Assembly: GCA_039181495.1 (NCBI GenBank) | Contig: JBCDCP010000033.1 | Coordinates: 1 to 25,153 of the forward strand | DNA: 25,153 nt | Direction of reading: 5' to 3' | From: JBCDCP01 sp039181495 | GTDB lineage: Bacteria; Pseudomonadota; Alphaproteobacteria; Rhizobiales; Tepidamorphaceae | Shown here: positions 17,165 to 25,140 of the stretch, piece after piece | Numbering within the stretch: the first letter of the stretch is position 1 | Layout of the letters: each line of letters opens with the position of its first letter | The notes under the pieces: model-generated | Told to the model about the DNA's origin: nothing | Database searches by the model: none | The model's input: only the letters and a program-made list of their open reading frames with translations | Position numbers and translations under genes: made by a program

Positions 17165-18454
17165 TCAGGCGAGCACGAATTTGAGCACGAACACCGCTGC
17201 CAAAACCAAGACCGCCGGGGTCAGCGCATCGAATTTGCCGGCAATGGCCTTGACCAGCACATAGGTGATGAAACCAAGCCCAATGCCGGTCGCAATCGAG
17301 AACGTCAGCGGCATGGCGATCGCCGTCACGACCGCCGGTGCGGCATCCGTCACGTCTTCCCAGTCGATCTCGCTCAGGCCCTGCGCCATTACCACGGCCA
17401 CGAACAGCAATGCGGCTGCCGTTGCATAAGCCGGGATCGAGCCGGCCAACGGCGCGAGGAACAGCGCGAGCGCAAACCCGAGAGCCGTGACCACCGACGC
17501 AAGGCCGGTCCGGCCTCCCGCGGCCACGCCGCTTGCGCTTTCCACATAGGAGGTGGTGTTGGACGTACCAACCATGGCGCCAGCTACCGTTGCACCGGAG
17601 TCCGCCAGAAGTGCGGGACGCATACGCGGCAACTTGCCCTCTTCGTCCAGCAGGTTCGCGCGATGGGCGACGCCAACGAGTGTGCCGGCGGTGTCAAACA
17701 GATCCACAAACAGCAGCGACAACGCAACCATCCAGAACGCCGCGCTTGCGACTTTGCCAAAATCCATGGCGAGTAAGGTCGGCGATGGGTCCGGAGGCAG
17801 CGAGACCACACCGCCGATCGACGCCACGCCGAATGGAATGCCGATCAGGGTGACGGCCAGAATACCAAGGATCACGGCGCCCGGGATGTTCCGAAAGTAC
17901 AGTCCTGCAATTATTGCAAAACCCAAAATGGCCAAGAGTGGCCCCGGTTGAGTTAGGTCACCAAGCGTCACCAAAGTTGCAGGGTGATCAACGATGACCC
18001 CGGCATTCTTCAGAGCAATGATACCAAGAAACAAGCCAATTCCGGCAGACACCGCAAGCTTCAGCGACTTTGGAATCGCGTTGATGACCCATTCCCGGAT
18101 CGGCAGGATCGAAATAATCAAGAAGAGGATGCCTGAGAGAAAAACCGCAGCCAGAGCCTCCTGCCAGGTAAAGCCCTGCGTGCCGACAATGGTGTACGCA
18201 AAATAGGCGTTGAGCCCCATGCCAGGTGCCAACGCAATCGGGTAATTGGCGAGTAGGGCCATCAACAGCGTACCGACGATGGCGGCAATGCAGGTGGCAA
18301 CGAAGACAGGGCCTTCCGGCATGCCCGCTGCAGACAGGATCGACGGGTTGACGAAGACAATGTAGGCCATCGTCATGAAGGTCGTAATCCCCGACAGCAC
18401 CTCCGTACGGACATTGGATCCGGCTTCCTCAACACCGAAGTACTTCTCGAGCAT
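17165..18454 (-). CDS. NCS2 family purine permease (AzgA/GhxP-like)
   Basis: A 429-residue inner-membrane transporter with about 12–14 hydrophobic segments. Family motifs of the AzgA branch (adenine, guanine, hypoxanthine uptake by proton symport) are visible: the N-terminal EVLSGITTFMTMAYIVFVNP (18–37), ALAPGMGLNAYFAYT, SLLFVDLFDTAGTLVGV and GTSNTTSYVESASGVAAGGRTG. Length and motif order are normal. The ATG at 18454 has GGGGGAACC upstream, a usable ribosome binding site. I looked for a purine riboswitch upstream and did not see one. It may be co-transcribed with the downstream MMPL exporter (64 bp gap). Which base is preferred cannot be read from the sequence. Confidence 0.92.
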   Translation of the reverse strand: MLEKYFGVEEAGSNVRTEVLSGITTFMTMAYIVFVNPSILSAAGMPEGPVFVATCIAAIVGTLLMALLANYPIALAPGMGLNAYFAYTIVGTQGFTWQEALAAVFLSGILFLIISILPIREWVINAIPKSLKLAVSAGIGLFLGIIALKNAGVIVDHPATLVTLGDLTQPGPLLAILGFAIIAGLYFRNIPGAVILGILAVTLIGIPFGVASIGGVVSLPPDPSPTLLAMDFGKVASAAFWMVALSLLFVDLFDTAGTLVGVAHRANLLDEEGKLPRMRPALLADSGATVAGAMVGTSNTTSYVESASGVAAGGRTGLASVVTALGFALALFLAPLAGSIPAYATAAALLFVAVVMAQGLSEIDWEDVTDAAPAVVTAIAMPLTFSIATGIGLGFITYVLVKAIAGKFDALTPAVLVLAAVFVLKFVLA

Positions 18455-18875
18455 AATGGTTCCCCCACCCCAGTTGGCCGACTAGACCTCAAGCACGGCT
18501 CTGCGCAGCGCCTGCTGCATCGCAGCATAAGTCGGCGTAGCGCGCTGCCAAGCCGTTTGTGGCAGTTTTATGCTGTTTCCACCGGTCACCGCGAGGTCTT
18601 TGCCCACGAAGCCGTCCACTGCATAGATTTGAGGCAAAAACCGTCGAATTCCGGCGACGAACAGCGGCGATTGACCACTGAAGCAATGTGACACCACAGC
18701 CACATACGGGTCTCAAAGAAGTCGCTCCGGCCCCGAATCGTTGGCTCATGACTCGACTCAACCCCCTCCATCTGAGCCTTTGATCAGTGACATATCCGCC
18801 CAGCAAGATCGTAAATCGGCAAATTGGGCGATGTGGACGCTGTCTTGGGGAGGCGGCGAACGGGGGAGTGGGTCA
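18455..18875. other. Divergent control region between the purine permease and fadL-type genes
   Basis: About 420 bp. It holds the strong purine-rich ribosome binding sites of both neighbours and a hairpin CTGCCA (18545–18550) / TGGCAG (18560–18565) followed by four T on the plus strand, with no gene for it to end. A 73-codon GTG-started minus-strand frame (18482–18703) is present but lacks a ribosome binding site and a recognisable family. I see nothing else I can support. Confidence 0.3.
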
Positions 18876-20180
18876 GTGAGTAGCAGACAGAGTAACAACC
18901 GTTGCGGTCATATTCTGGCCGTGGCGTCTTCCGTTTTGATAGCTATCGGCTCGGCCAGTCACGCAATGGCAGGCGGATTCTATGCTCCCTATCAGTCTGG
19001 TACAGCCAATGCGACAGCACTGGCCGGTGCAACGGCGGGTACGGGCGATGCATCGGGCTTGTTTTTCAACCCCGCAGCCAACGCCGATTTCGACCAGTAT
19101 GAGGTCTTTATCGATCTGAAGGCGTTCTTTCCTGAAGTGCGTTTAGACGCTTTCACGTCAACAGCCGGCGGGGCACCGGTGGGCGGCAACACCAGAACCC
19201 GCTCCTTGGCAAGTGATGCATTCGCACCGAACATCTACATCTCTGTGCCGGTTTGGGAGAACGTGAATTTCGGTTTTGCCGTGACGTCCCCCTATGCGGC
19301 TAAGCTGGATGCAAGCGACACCTGGGCGGGCCGTCATCATGTGATCAACACAGACGTTACGACCATCAACGCGAATGCATCTTTGGCGTGGCAGGCAACC
19401 GACTGGCTGGCGGTGGGCGCTGGCCTGGCGGTTCAGTATTTCGATGGTGAGTTCGAACGTCGGGAGTACTTGCCCACATTTGCGACAATGGGCACTCCGT
19501 TTGTGGGTGATATCGGCACCGGTTTTCTTGAGGGCGATGATATCGAGATTGGATTCACTGCCGGACTCGTCCTAACACCTATGGATGGCACACGGATCGG
19601 CATCGCTTACCGCTCAGCATTTGAGCACGACTTCAGCGGTCGCGCCGGAAACACCGGAAATCCAGTGTTCATGGCCCCGGCAGCTGCAACTACGGCACAG
19701 TACGACTTGACGATGCCGCAGATTGTTTCGCTCGGGTTGCATCAGGTGCTCACGGATCGGCTCACATTCCTTGCCGAAGCCCAGTGGATCGATTTCTCCA
19801 CCTTCACGGGATTCGACATTACACTGGGAACGTTTCCTTTCCGCGATGTGCGACCGCAGGATTGGGATGACAGCTACATTCTCGCAGCCGGGTTCAGCTA
19901 TCAGCACGATGAATTGACCAAGCTCTCAGCGGGTATCCACTACGATACCGGCGTGAGCTCTGGCGGCGGCAACACGCTGAGCCCAGACGCAGACCGCATC
20001 ATGATCGGATTCGGGGTCGAGCGTGAAATCTCCGAGAACATTACGCTCAGCGCACATTATGCCCATGTGTTCTTTGACAACGCGCCGATCAGCGTCGACG
20101 ACCCAACGCAGGGCGTGCTTGTTGGGCAGCTTGTCAGTGGCCTGGATATGGGTGGCATCGCGCTGCAAATCCGTTGGTGA
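18876..20180 (+). CDS. OmpP1/FadL-family outer membrane transport protein
   Basis: A 434-residue FadL-type barrel for long-chain fatty acids or other hydrophobic compounds. The GTG at 18876 is chosen because GGGGGAG lies 7 nt upstream and gives a proper signal peptide (HILAVASSVLIAIGSASHAMA, cut near residue 32). The mature N-terminus GGFYAPYQSGTANATALAGA is the FadL hatch region, followed by GTGDASGLFFNPA. Barrel strands follow, with family patterns such as FGFAVTSPYAAKLD and TWAGRHHVINTDVTTINANA. The C-terminus ends in ALQIRW, a BAM-type signal with a terminal aromatic residue. It is a single-gene unit with a strong terminator 23 bp after the stop. Confidence 0.92.
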   Translation: MSSRQSNNRCGHILAVASSVLIAIGSASHAMAGGFYAPYQSGTANATALAGATAGTGDASGLFFNPAANADFDQYEVFIDLKAFFPEVRLDAFTSTAGGAPVGGNTRTRSLASDAFAPNIYISVPVWENVNFGFAVTSPYAAKLDASDTWAGRHHVINTDVTTINANASLAWQATDWLAVGAGLAVQYFDGEFERREYLPTFATMGTPFVGDIGTGFLEGDDIEIGFTAGLVLTPMDGTRIGIAYRSAFEHDFSGRAGNTGNPVFMAPAAATTAQYDLTMPQIVSLGLHQVLTDRLTFLAEAQWIDFSTFTGFDITLGTFPFRDVRPQDWDDSYILAAGFSYQHDELTKLSAGIHYDTGVSSGGGNTLSPDADRIMIGFGVEREISENITLSAHYAHVFFDNAPISVDDPTQGVLVGQLVSGLDMGGIALQIRW

Positions 20181-20203
20181 ACTCTGCGCAGCTAATGCAA
20201 TGA

Positions 20204-20227
20204 AAAAGGGGCCGTGAGGCCCCTTTT
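20204..20227. terminator. Bidirectional rho-independent terminator
   Basis: AAAAGGGGCC (20204–20213) pairs perfectly with GGCCCCTTTT (20218–20227) around a GTGA tetraloop. With A and T runs on both sides it serves the FadL-type gene (plus) and the cupin-like gene (minus), whose stop is 26 bp away. Confidence 0.9.
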
Positions 20228-20252
20228 GTCGTTCTGAAATCCCTGCACCCGC

Positions 20253-21209
20253 TCATCGCGCGTAGGGCGTGATAGGGGTCATGTACTCGTCCGATTTCGG
20301 TCCGAGCTTGAATTCGACCATATAGGTACGCTTGTTCACCGCACCTTTGGGCAGCAGCTTCTTGCCTGCCACGGCCAATGCCGCTTTGGGATAGAAGCCC
20401 GGACCATCGATGCGCGCTGCGGGCAGTTTCGCGCCCAGCGTTCGGTTAAGGAATCCGTTTGCGTAGCGCACCGCATAATAGCGGCGGATATCCTGGGTCC
20501 AATGCTCAGTGGTCACCGACACGTTGAGCATGTCGTAGTTTTCCACCCGGTGCGGGGCGTTCAACGGCCAATTCAGCATTTCGCCTGGCTCGAGATCGAT
20601 GACCTGAGCGTAGTCGTCGAACCACGTCTCGTAGCGAATGTCGTCGTTGCCAGCGCCCGTGATGACATTGGTCAGCCCTTCCTCGGTCAGGAACGGCGCA
20701 TAGTTGGGATAGACATAAACCCGTTTCTTGCCGCGCAGCTGCCACAACGACTGACCCGGAATGTCCGTGTGGTAGTGGACCTGGGCACGCGGCGAGGAGA
20801 TGAGAATTCCCATCTTGTGGCGGAATGTGGAACCCATGCCCGGCACCAATTGCTCGAGCTCACTGAAGATATCGGCCAGCAATTCGCCATAGCGCGGGTC
20901 GACTTCGTTGACGAACCGCATGTTCAGCCACATGCGTCCGGCACGTACAGCTTCCAGAGCGTGTTCGCCGGAGCAGTCGCCCAATTCGCCCTCGACCCAT
21001 TCGCGCCGGTCACTGCCCTGCTTGTTCATGTGGTTGAAGTCGTATTTTTCGCGCGGATAACCCTCGATCAGTCGGGCCAGCGCTTCATCCGAGAACAGAC
21101 CTGACTGCTCCAGGCTGTGCTCGATCTTGATCGGGTGGTGGCCCCACAGTTCCGCGTGCTCAGGCTTGAAGCCGGTGAGAATGCCCGGCTTGATGATCGA
21201 ATGTTTCAT
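20253..21209 (-). CDS. Cupin/JmjC-like domain protein (putative Fe(II)/2-oxoglutarate-dependent oxygenase fold)
   Basis: A 318-residue cytoplasmic protein. The metal-binding pattern of JmjC-type cupins is visible: HTD (H147, D149, in AQVHYHTDIPGQSLWQLRGKK) and a distal histidine in WPLNAPHRVEN (H220), with basic residues K161/K162 between them. The N-terminal ~130 residues (starting MKHSIIKPGILTGFKPEHAE) and the C-terminal ~80 residues are not assignable. Relatives hydroxylate amino acids, peptides or small molecules; no substrate can be named. The start at 21209 is chosen for a GAAGAG ahead of it and a plausible N-terminus, but the frame stays open to 21407 and includes a hydrophobic stretch (MTLYAVLSYAGLLATW), so a longer form is possible. 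Confidence 0.7.
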   Translation of the reverse strand: MKHSIIKPGILTGFKPEHAELWGHHPIKIEHSLEQSGLFSDEALARLIEGYPREKYDFNHMNKQGSDRREWVEGELGDCSGEHALEAVRAGRMWLNMRFVNEVDPRYGELLADIFSELEQLVPGMGSTFRHKMGILISSPRAQVHYHTDIPGQSLWQLRGKKRVYVYPNYAPFLTEEGLTNVITGAGNDDIRYETWFDDYAQVIDLEPGEMLNWPLNAPHRVENYDMLNVSVTTEHWTQDIRRYYAVRYANGFLNRTLGAKLPAARIDGPGFYPKAALAVAGKKLLPKGAVNKRTYMVEFKLGPKSDEYMTPITPYAR

Positions 21210-21507
21210 TTTGACGCTCTTCGTCCTTGATACCGTGCCGTTTTGGCGCAATTCGCTGCGCTCAGGATCTTCCGGGCAAGTTGCTTGCCACGTCGCCAAT
21301 AACCCGGCGTAGCTCAGCACCGCGTAAAGCGTCATGGTGAATCTTCCGCTACCGGCAAAGAAAGTTGAGAAAGCGTTGCAGAACAGCATCGCCAATGGCT
21401 TGGACATTCGCCGATCTCGTGCGAAATGACTGTACTTGAACCTTTAACCTCAGCGGTCATGGTACTCGTCTGACCCCGACCACCGGCCCTCTACGATCAC
21501 TCAGTAC
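21210..21507. other. Divergent region between the cupin-like and SDR genes
   Basis: About 300 bp. The minus-strand frame of the cupin-like gene is open through most of it. There is no clear ribosome binding site in front of the SDR gene ATG (21508) and no recognisable promoter. TTTAAC near 21442 resembles a half CtrA site only. Confidence 0.25.
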
Positions 21508-22599
21508 ATGGATCCGCAAACCGTACTTGTTACCGGCCCAACCGGGGCGCTAGGCGGCCGCATGATTGCGACCCTGCTTGAGCGCACAAATGTCCGCGTT
21601 CTCGCGCTGGTCCGTGCAGCGTCAGTACAAGAGGGCATGCGCCGTATCCGAGCAGCGGTCGGACCGCATGCGAGTGAGAGGGATATCGCCGCGCGGGTTG
21701 AAGCGATTCCAGGCGACCTCCGCAAGCCACCCTGGGAACATGACGCGAAGCTCTTCGAGCGCATGCACCGCGAAGTGACAATGATCATTCACATGGCCGC
21801 AGCGACCGACTTGTTTGGCGAGCGCGACAAGGTCATGGCGATCAATGTCGGCGGCACCGAGCGAATAATATCGCTGGCGAAGTCGCTACAGAAAGACGGA
21901 CGGTTCCAACGTTTGGCCCATTTCAGCACGGCTTTCGTTGTCGGTAGTTCAAGGGGGCGAACCTCAGAAGAGACCTATCCTTGCCCTGATCCCGCCTGGG
22001 CAAATGCGTATGAGGAAAGCAAGTACATCGCTGAGGGTCTCGTCCATGATGCCGCAGCGGACGGCCTTCCTACGATCGTGTTCCGCCCCAGTATTGTTGT
22101 CGGTGACAGCCAAACCGGTGCCATTTCATCGTTCGGCATCTTCTATCATATGGTTCGACGGGTGAAACGCAGCGTCAGATACAGCGGGCTGCGGTTCATT
22201 CCCGGCCGCCCCGATGACCGGCTTCAAATTGTGCCCATCGATTTCGTATGTGAAGCGACCGTGGCCATATCAAGAGACAGCAGAGCCAGCGGCCGGATCT
22301 TTCACCTCTCATCTGATAACCCGCCAACAATCGCCTCATTGCTCGAGGTAGGCGGACGGACATATGACTGGATCGCGGTATTGCGGCCGGTTGATCCCGC
22401 AAAGATCAGCACGCTGGCGGCCTTTGTGCCGGAGGCCGAGCGTCTCTTGCCGACCATGGGCTATCTCAGCAGCGGTCTCGTCTTCGACACCTCGAACACG
22501 CGCGAAATCCTGCGCAACACAGCTGTCCCGATGCCGGATACCGGTGAGGTATTTGTTGAGAAGCTCGTCAATTTCGTCGAAGAGGTCGAGTACGCCTAA
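21508..22599 (+). CDS. Extended SDR / thioester-reductase-like NAD(P)-dependent oxidoreductase
   Basis: A 363-residue extended short-chain dehydrogenase/reductase. The Rossmann motif is VLVTGPTGALGGRMI (6–20). Further motifs are IIHMAAATDLFG (93–104), HFSTAFVVG (138–146) and the catalytic YEESK (Y168, K172). FRPSIVVGDSQTGAISSF and DDRLQIVPIDFVCEA follow the pattern of the NAD_binding_4 (male-sterility/fatty acyl-CoA reductase-like) branch, which reduces acyl thioesters. This suggests lipid or acyl metabolism rather than sugar epimerisation. There is no carrier-protein or adenylation domain. The ATG must be the start because the Rossmann motif begins five residues later, yet no good ribosome binding site precedes it. 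Confidence 0.82.
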   Translation: MDPQTVLVTGPTGALGGRMIATLLERTNVRVLALVRAASVQEGMRRIRAAVGPHASERDIAARVEAIPGDLRKPPWEHDAKLFERMHREVTMIIHMAAATDLFGERDKVMAINVGGTERIISLAKSLQKDGRFQRLAHFSTAFVVGSSRGRTSEETYPCPDPAWANAYEESKYIAEGLVHDAAADGLPTIVFRPSIVVGDSQTGAISSFGIFYHMVRRVKRSVRYSGLRFIPGRPDDRLQIVPIDFVCEATVAISRDSRASGRIFHLSSDNPPTIASLLEVGGRTYDWIAVLRPVDPAKISTLAAFVPEAERLLPTMGYLSSGLVFDTSNTREILRNTAVPMPDTGEVFVEKLVNFVEEVEYA

Positions 22600-22652
22600 C
22601 AACGAGGAAAATCGCGTCACCCTGCAGAACATCTCACCGCGAAGTGTTACTC

Positions 22653-22670
22653 CAGAGCTAGCCAGCTCTG
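22653..22670. terminator. Hairpin between the convergent SDR and beta-barrel genes
   Basis: CAGAGCT (22653–22659) pairs with AGCTCTG (22664–22670) around AGCC. There is no T run on either strand, so it is a doubtful terminator, but it lies exactly between two convergent stop codons. Confidence 0.3.
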
Positions 22671-22675
22671 AACGG

Positions 22676-23362
22676 CTATTCGCCCGATAGCCTGTAGCGG
22701 AAGCCGGCAAAGATCGTATTCTCGACACCACCATCGACAGCAACAGCGGTTTGTCCGGTCCCGACGACATCATGATCGCCGACAACGACGAGGCTGTATT
22801 TGGCCAGCACATCGATCCGTGGTGTCAGTTCGTAATCGAGACCAAAATGGAGCGCTCCGAACGGAGCTGCGGCGGTATCATTGACGATATACGGCCCAGC
22901 GACAGGCCCGAGCCCCTGATAGTCATAGATCTGGGCTCCAGCACCGAACCCGATCCACGGTGTGATCTTGGTACCGTCGAAACGATCGAACTCGTAAAAC
23001 GCGTTGACCATGGGGCTGTAGACATAGACGTCGCCAAAATGCGGCTGCACACCCGCGGCCGTTCCCGTCAGCTCGCCGTCACCCGCCGTGGCAAAGGCGA
23101 GCGTCAGTTCCGCCCTCCAGCGCGGTGTCACATAGGCGCCGAACGCCACAGCCATGCCGAAACCGGGATCGGGCTCATAGTCGCCTGGACCGACGCCATT
23201 GCCGACAACCACGTCGTAGGATTTAGGGATCGGCCCGCCAAAGCCGAGTTCGGCGTACCAGACCCAGTTCTCGATCGGATCGGCCTGAACGTCCCCTAAA
23301 TGAACGGTAGGCACTAAGACAGCGAAAAGAAGAGTGACCGAAGCTCTTGCTTTGACACGCAT
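22676..23362 (-). CDS. Outer membrane beta-barrel protein, paralog 1 of 3
   Basis: A 228-residue exported protein, paralogous to the next two genes. It has an N-terminal signal (MRVKARASVTLLFAVLVPTV, cleavage probably near QADPIENW). The mature part has alternating hydrophobic strands and the shared landmarks WYAELGFGGPIPKSYDVVV, FATAGDGELTG, AFYEFD, ITPWIGFGAGAQIYDYQGLG, FGLDYELTPRIDVLAKYSL and GDHDVVG. Size fits an 8-stranded barrel of the OmpA/OmpW-like superfamily; function unknown. The C-terminus (FRYRLSGE) has three residues after the last strand, so the usual terminal aromatic is missing. The ATG at 23362 gives the signal peptide. Its upstream region differs from that of the other two paralogs: a terminator lies before it and no TTAA-N7-TTAA-like box is seen. 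Confidence 0.8.
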   Translation of the reverse strand: MRVKARASVTLLFAVLVPTVHLGDVQADPIENWVWYAELGFGGPIPKSYDVVVGNGVGPGDYEPDPGFGMAVAFGAYVTPRWRAELTLAFATAGDGELTGTAAGVQPHFGDVYVYSPMVNAFYEFDRFDGTKITPWIGFGAGAQIYDYQGLGPVAGPYIVNDTAAAPFGALHFGLDYELTPRIDVLAKYSLVVVGDHDVVGTGQTAVAVDGGVENTIFAGFRYRLSGE

Positions 23363-23439
23363 GTTAGCACTCGATGCTCGGCTACGGTTTAGCGTTCTGC
23401 TGACAAGAACACGGGCAAAGTCGCTGACACAAATCAAAC

Positions 23440-23466
23440 AAAAAAGGGGGCCACTGGCCCCCCTTT
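23440..23466 (-). terminator. Terminator after the middle beta-barrel gene
   Basis: AAAGGGGGCC and GGCCCCCCTTT (about 23443–23466) form a G+C-rich stem with an ACT loop. Read on the minus strand it is followed by TTTTTTGTTTG. It lies 28 bases after the stop of the gene at 23494–24207 and separates that gene from paralog 1. Confidence 0.85.
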
Positions 23467-23493
23467 GTCGGAAGTACATCGAACCAGTGCGAT

Positions 23494-24207
23494 TTATCGC
23501 AAGGGCAAGGGCCCCAGTTTAATTCGAACACCGCCGTAGAAGGCGTTCTCCACAGTGCTGTCGGCAGCGACGTTAAGACCTGTAGTTGTAATTACATCGT
23601 GGCTGTCGATCAGGATCAGTGCGTAGCGTCCCACCAAGTCAACATTCGGTGTCAGTTCATAGTCGAAACCGGCATGGAACGCACCGGTGAACGCGGTATC
23701 GCTGTCATTGATAACGAAGGCCGGGGCCACCGCAGCACCCAGATTGTTGTAATCGAAGACTGTGAAACCGATCCCTGCGCCGACCCAAGGGGTGAGAGGG
23801 ATATCGAACACATCATTGAATTCGTAATAGACGTTCCACAGGAAGGTCCACGCATCCACGTCACCTGAGTGAGGCACCACGCCAATCAACGGACCAGTGG
23901 CGACGCCATCGCCGGCTGTTGCGTAGCTCGTCGAATAGTCAGCTCGCCAGTTCTCGTTGAACTGAATACCGATCAGGCCAACGACACCAAACGCGGAATC
24001 GGGATCGTATTCGATCGACCCTAGACCGGTAACTGTGGAATCATACTCGTTCGGAATTGGCCCGCCCGCCAGGAGCTCGACGTACCACTCCCAGCCATAA
24101 TGCTCAGGCTCGGCATATTTGGTGTGGCCGTCCGCAAGTGCTGCGCCTGCGCCGCTTACCAGGAACGCAGCAGTGCCCAGCGCCGCAAAAGTTGTCTTGA
24201 TCTTCAT
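23494..24207 (-). CDS. Outer membrane beta-barrel protein, paralog 2 of 3
   Basis: A 237-residue exported protein with a clean signal peptide (MKIKTTFAALGTAAFLVSGA, cut near ALADG). The mature part shares with its neighbours WYVELLAGGPIPNEYD, YDPDSAFG, SYATAGDGVATG, VYYEFN, LTPWVGAGIGFTVFDYNNLG, AGFDYELTPNVDLVGRYAL, DSHDVI and DSTVENAFYGGVRIKL. The strong A/G/aromatic alternation and size suggest an 8-stranded barrel; function unknown. The last strand (GGVRIKL) is followed by GPLPLR, so the protein does not end in an aromatic residue. GGGGC just before the ATG is a modest ribosome binding site. A CtrA-like box lies 13 bp upstream of the start and a strong terminator follows the stop. Confidence 0.82.
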   Translation of the reverse strand: MKIKTTFAALGTAAFLVSGAGAALADGHTKYAEPEHYGWEWYVELLAGGPIPNEYDSTVTGLGSIEYDPDSAFGVVGLIGIQFNENWRADYSTSYATAGDGVATGPLIGVVPHSGDVDAWTFLWNVYYEFNDVFDIPLTPWVGAGIGFTVFDYNNLGAAVAPAFVINDSDTAFTGAFHAGFDYELTPNVDLVGRYALILIDSHDVITTTGLNVAADSTVENAFYGGVRIKLGPLPLR

Positions 24208-24219
24208 CTCAAGCCCCGA

Positions 24220-24235
24220 GTTTAGAATTCGTTAA
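24220..24235 (-). promoter_or_regulatory. CtrA-like box TTAA-N7-TAAAC upstream of paralog 2
   Basis: On the minus strand the sequence reads TTAA CGAATTC TAAAC, one mismatch from the CtrA consensus TTAA-N7-TTAAC. It is part of a 22-nt block (18 of 22 identical) shared with the upstream region of paralog 3. It is only 13 bp from the ATG, so it would more likely repress than activate. Confidence 0.45.
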
Positions 24236-24387
24236 CCTTCAAATACCCGATCAATTGACCTGACGATAGGTACAGGTGCTTCCCCAATGCACCACGAGGC
24301 CGGAATCTCGACAGGCGCTGCAATTTGGCAACACCTGATAAATCGCTCGGTAAATTGCCTCGGCCCAACCCATTCTGCAGCGAAAAA

Positions 24388-25092
24388 CTACCGGGTTGGA
24401 TTGAGTTTCAGCCGCAGGCCGCCAAAAAAGACGTTTTCGACGGTGCTGTCGACAGCAACCGGCGTGCCGTTGTTGCCAACAACGTCATGGCTCTCGACAA
24501 ACGCCAGACTGTAACGGCCGACGAGGTCGACTGTTGGCGTAATGGCGATGTCGACACCCGCATGCAGTGCCCCGGCAAACACGGTGTCGCTGTCCGAGAT
24601 CGTGAACATGCCGTTGATCAGCCCGAGATTGTCATAATCAAAGGTCTGAAATCCCAGGCCGGCGCCAACCCACGGCGTTAGAGTGAGATCGGCATCGCCG
24701 GCAAAGCCGTATTCGTCGAACTCATAATAGCCATTGAACAGAACGGTGAAGACGTCGATATCACCAGCATGTGGGCCAAAGCCCGTGAGCGTGCCGTCAC
24801 CACCAGTAGCGTAATTCAAGGCCACTTCGGCCCGCACATTGGGCAGCACATAAGCACCGAGTGCACCGGCAATCGCAAACCCGCCATCGGGATCGTAAAC
24901 GGCCGGGTTCACGACATTGACGACGACGTCGTAGTCGTTGTCGATAGGCCCGCCGACGGCAATCTCGGCGTAATACTCATAGTTGAACCAGGTGCGATCG
25001 GTCGGCAGCGGCGACTGCGCCTGCACCGCCGTTGCGCCCAGTGTCATTGCACCGGCCAATGCCAGCGCCGTCAATGTGTTTTTGGTGTTCAT
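24388..25092 (-). CDS. Outer membrane beta-barrel protein, paralog 3 of 3
   Basis: A 234-residue exported protein with a typical signal peptide (MNTKNTLTALALAGAMTLGA, cut near AVQAQ). The mature part carries the family landmarks YYAEIAVGGPIDNDYDVVV, YDPDGGFAIAG, NYATGGDGTLTG, GYYEFDEYG, LTPWVGAGLGFQTFDYDNLG, ALHAGVDIAITPTVDLVGRY, SHDVVG and DSTVENVFFGGLRLKL. It is clearly a tandem duplicate of the two genes that follow it on the minus strand. The last strand is followed by NPTR rather than a terminal aromatic. GGAGG about 10 nt before the ATG is the ribosome binding site. A full CtrA consensus box lies 33 bp upstream. Function unknown. Confidence 0.82.
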   Translation of the reverse strand: MNTKNTLTALALAGAMTLGATAVQAQSPLPTDRTWFNYEYYAEIAVGGPIDNDYDVVVNVVNPAVYDPDGGFAIAGALGAYVLPNVRAEVALNYATGGDGTLTGFGPHAGDIDVFTVLFNGYYEFDEYGFAGDADLTLTPWVGAGLGFQTFDYDNLGLINGMFTISDSDTVFAGALHAGVDIAITPTVDLVGRYSLAFVESHDVVGNNGTPVAVDSTVENVFFGGLRLKLNPTR

Positions 25093-25124
25093 AGCCCCTG
25101 CCTCCGACTCGCCCCAGAAGTCGC

Positions 25125-25140
25125 GTTAAGCATTCATTAA
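25125..25140 (-). promoter_or_regulatory. CtrA consensus box TTAA-N7-TTAAC upstream of paralog 3
   Basis: On the minus strand: TTAA TGAATGC TTAAC, an exact match to the full CtrA binding consensus known from Caulobacter and other alphaproteobacteria. It ends 33 bp before the ATG, so it probably overlaps the promoter. Confidence 0.55.

Noticed and set aside
18545..18569. Hairpin with four T as a terminator
   Set aside because: No plus-strand gene lies upstream of it and the stem is only 6 bp; left as an unexplained hairpin in the intergenic entry.
18455..18600. Purine riboswitch in front of the NCS2 permease
   Set aside because: I could not find the three-way junction core or paired loop motifs; the permease leader looks ordinary.
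18482..18703. 73-codon minus-strand frame (GTG start) between the purine permease and the FadL-type gene
   Set aside because: No ribosome binding site, unusual start codon, mixed third-position composition and no recognised family. A gene remnant is possible but cannot be supported.
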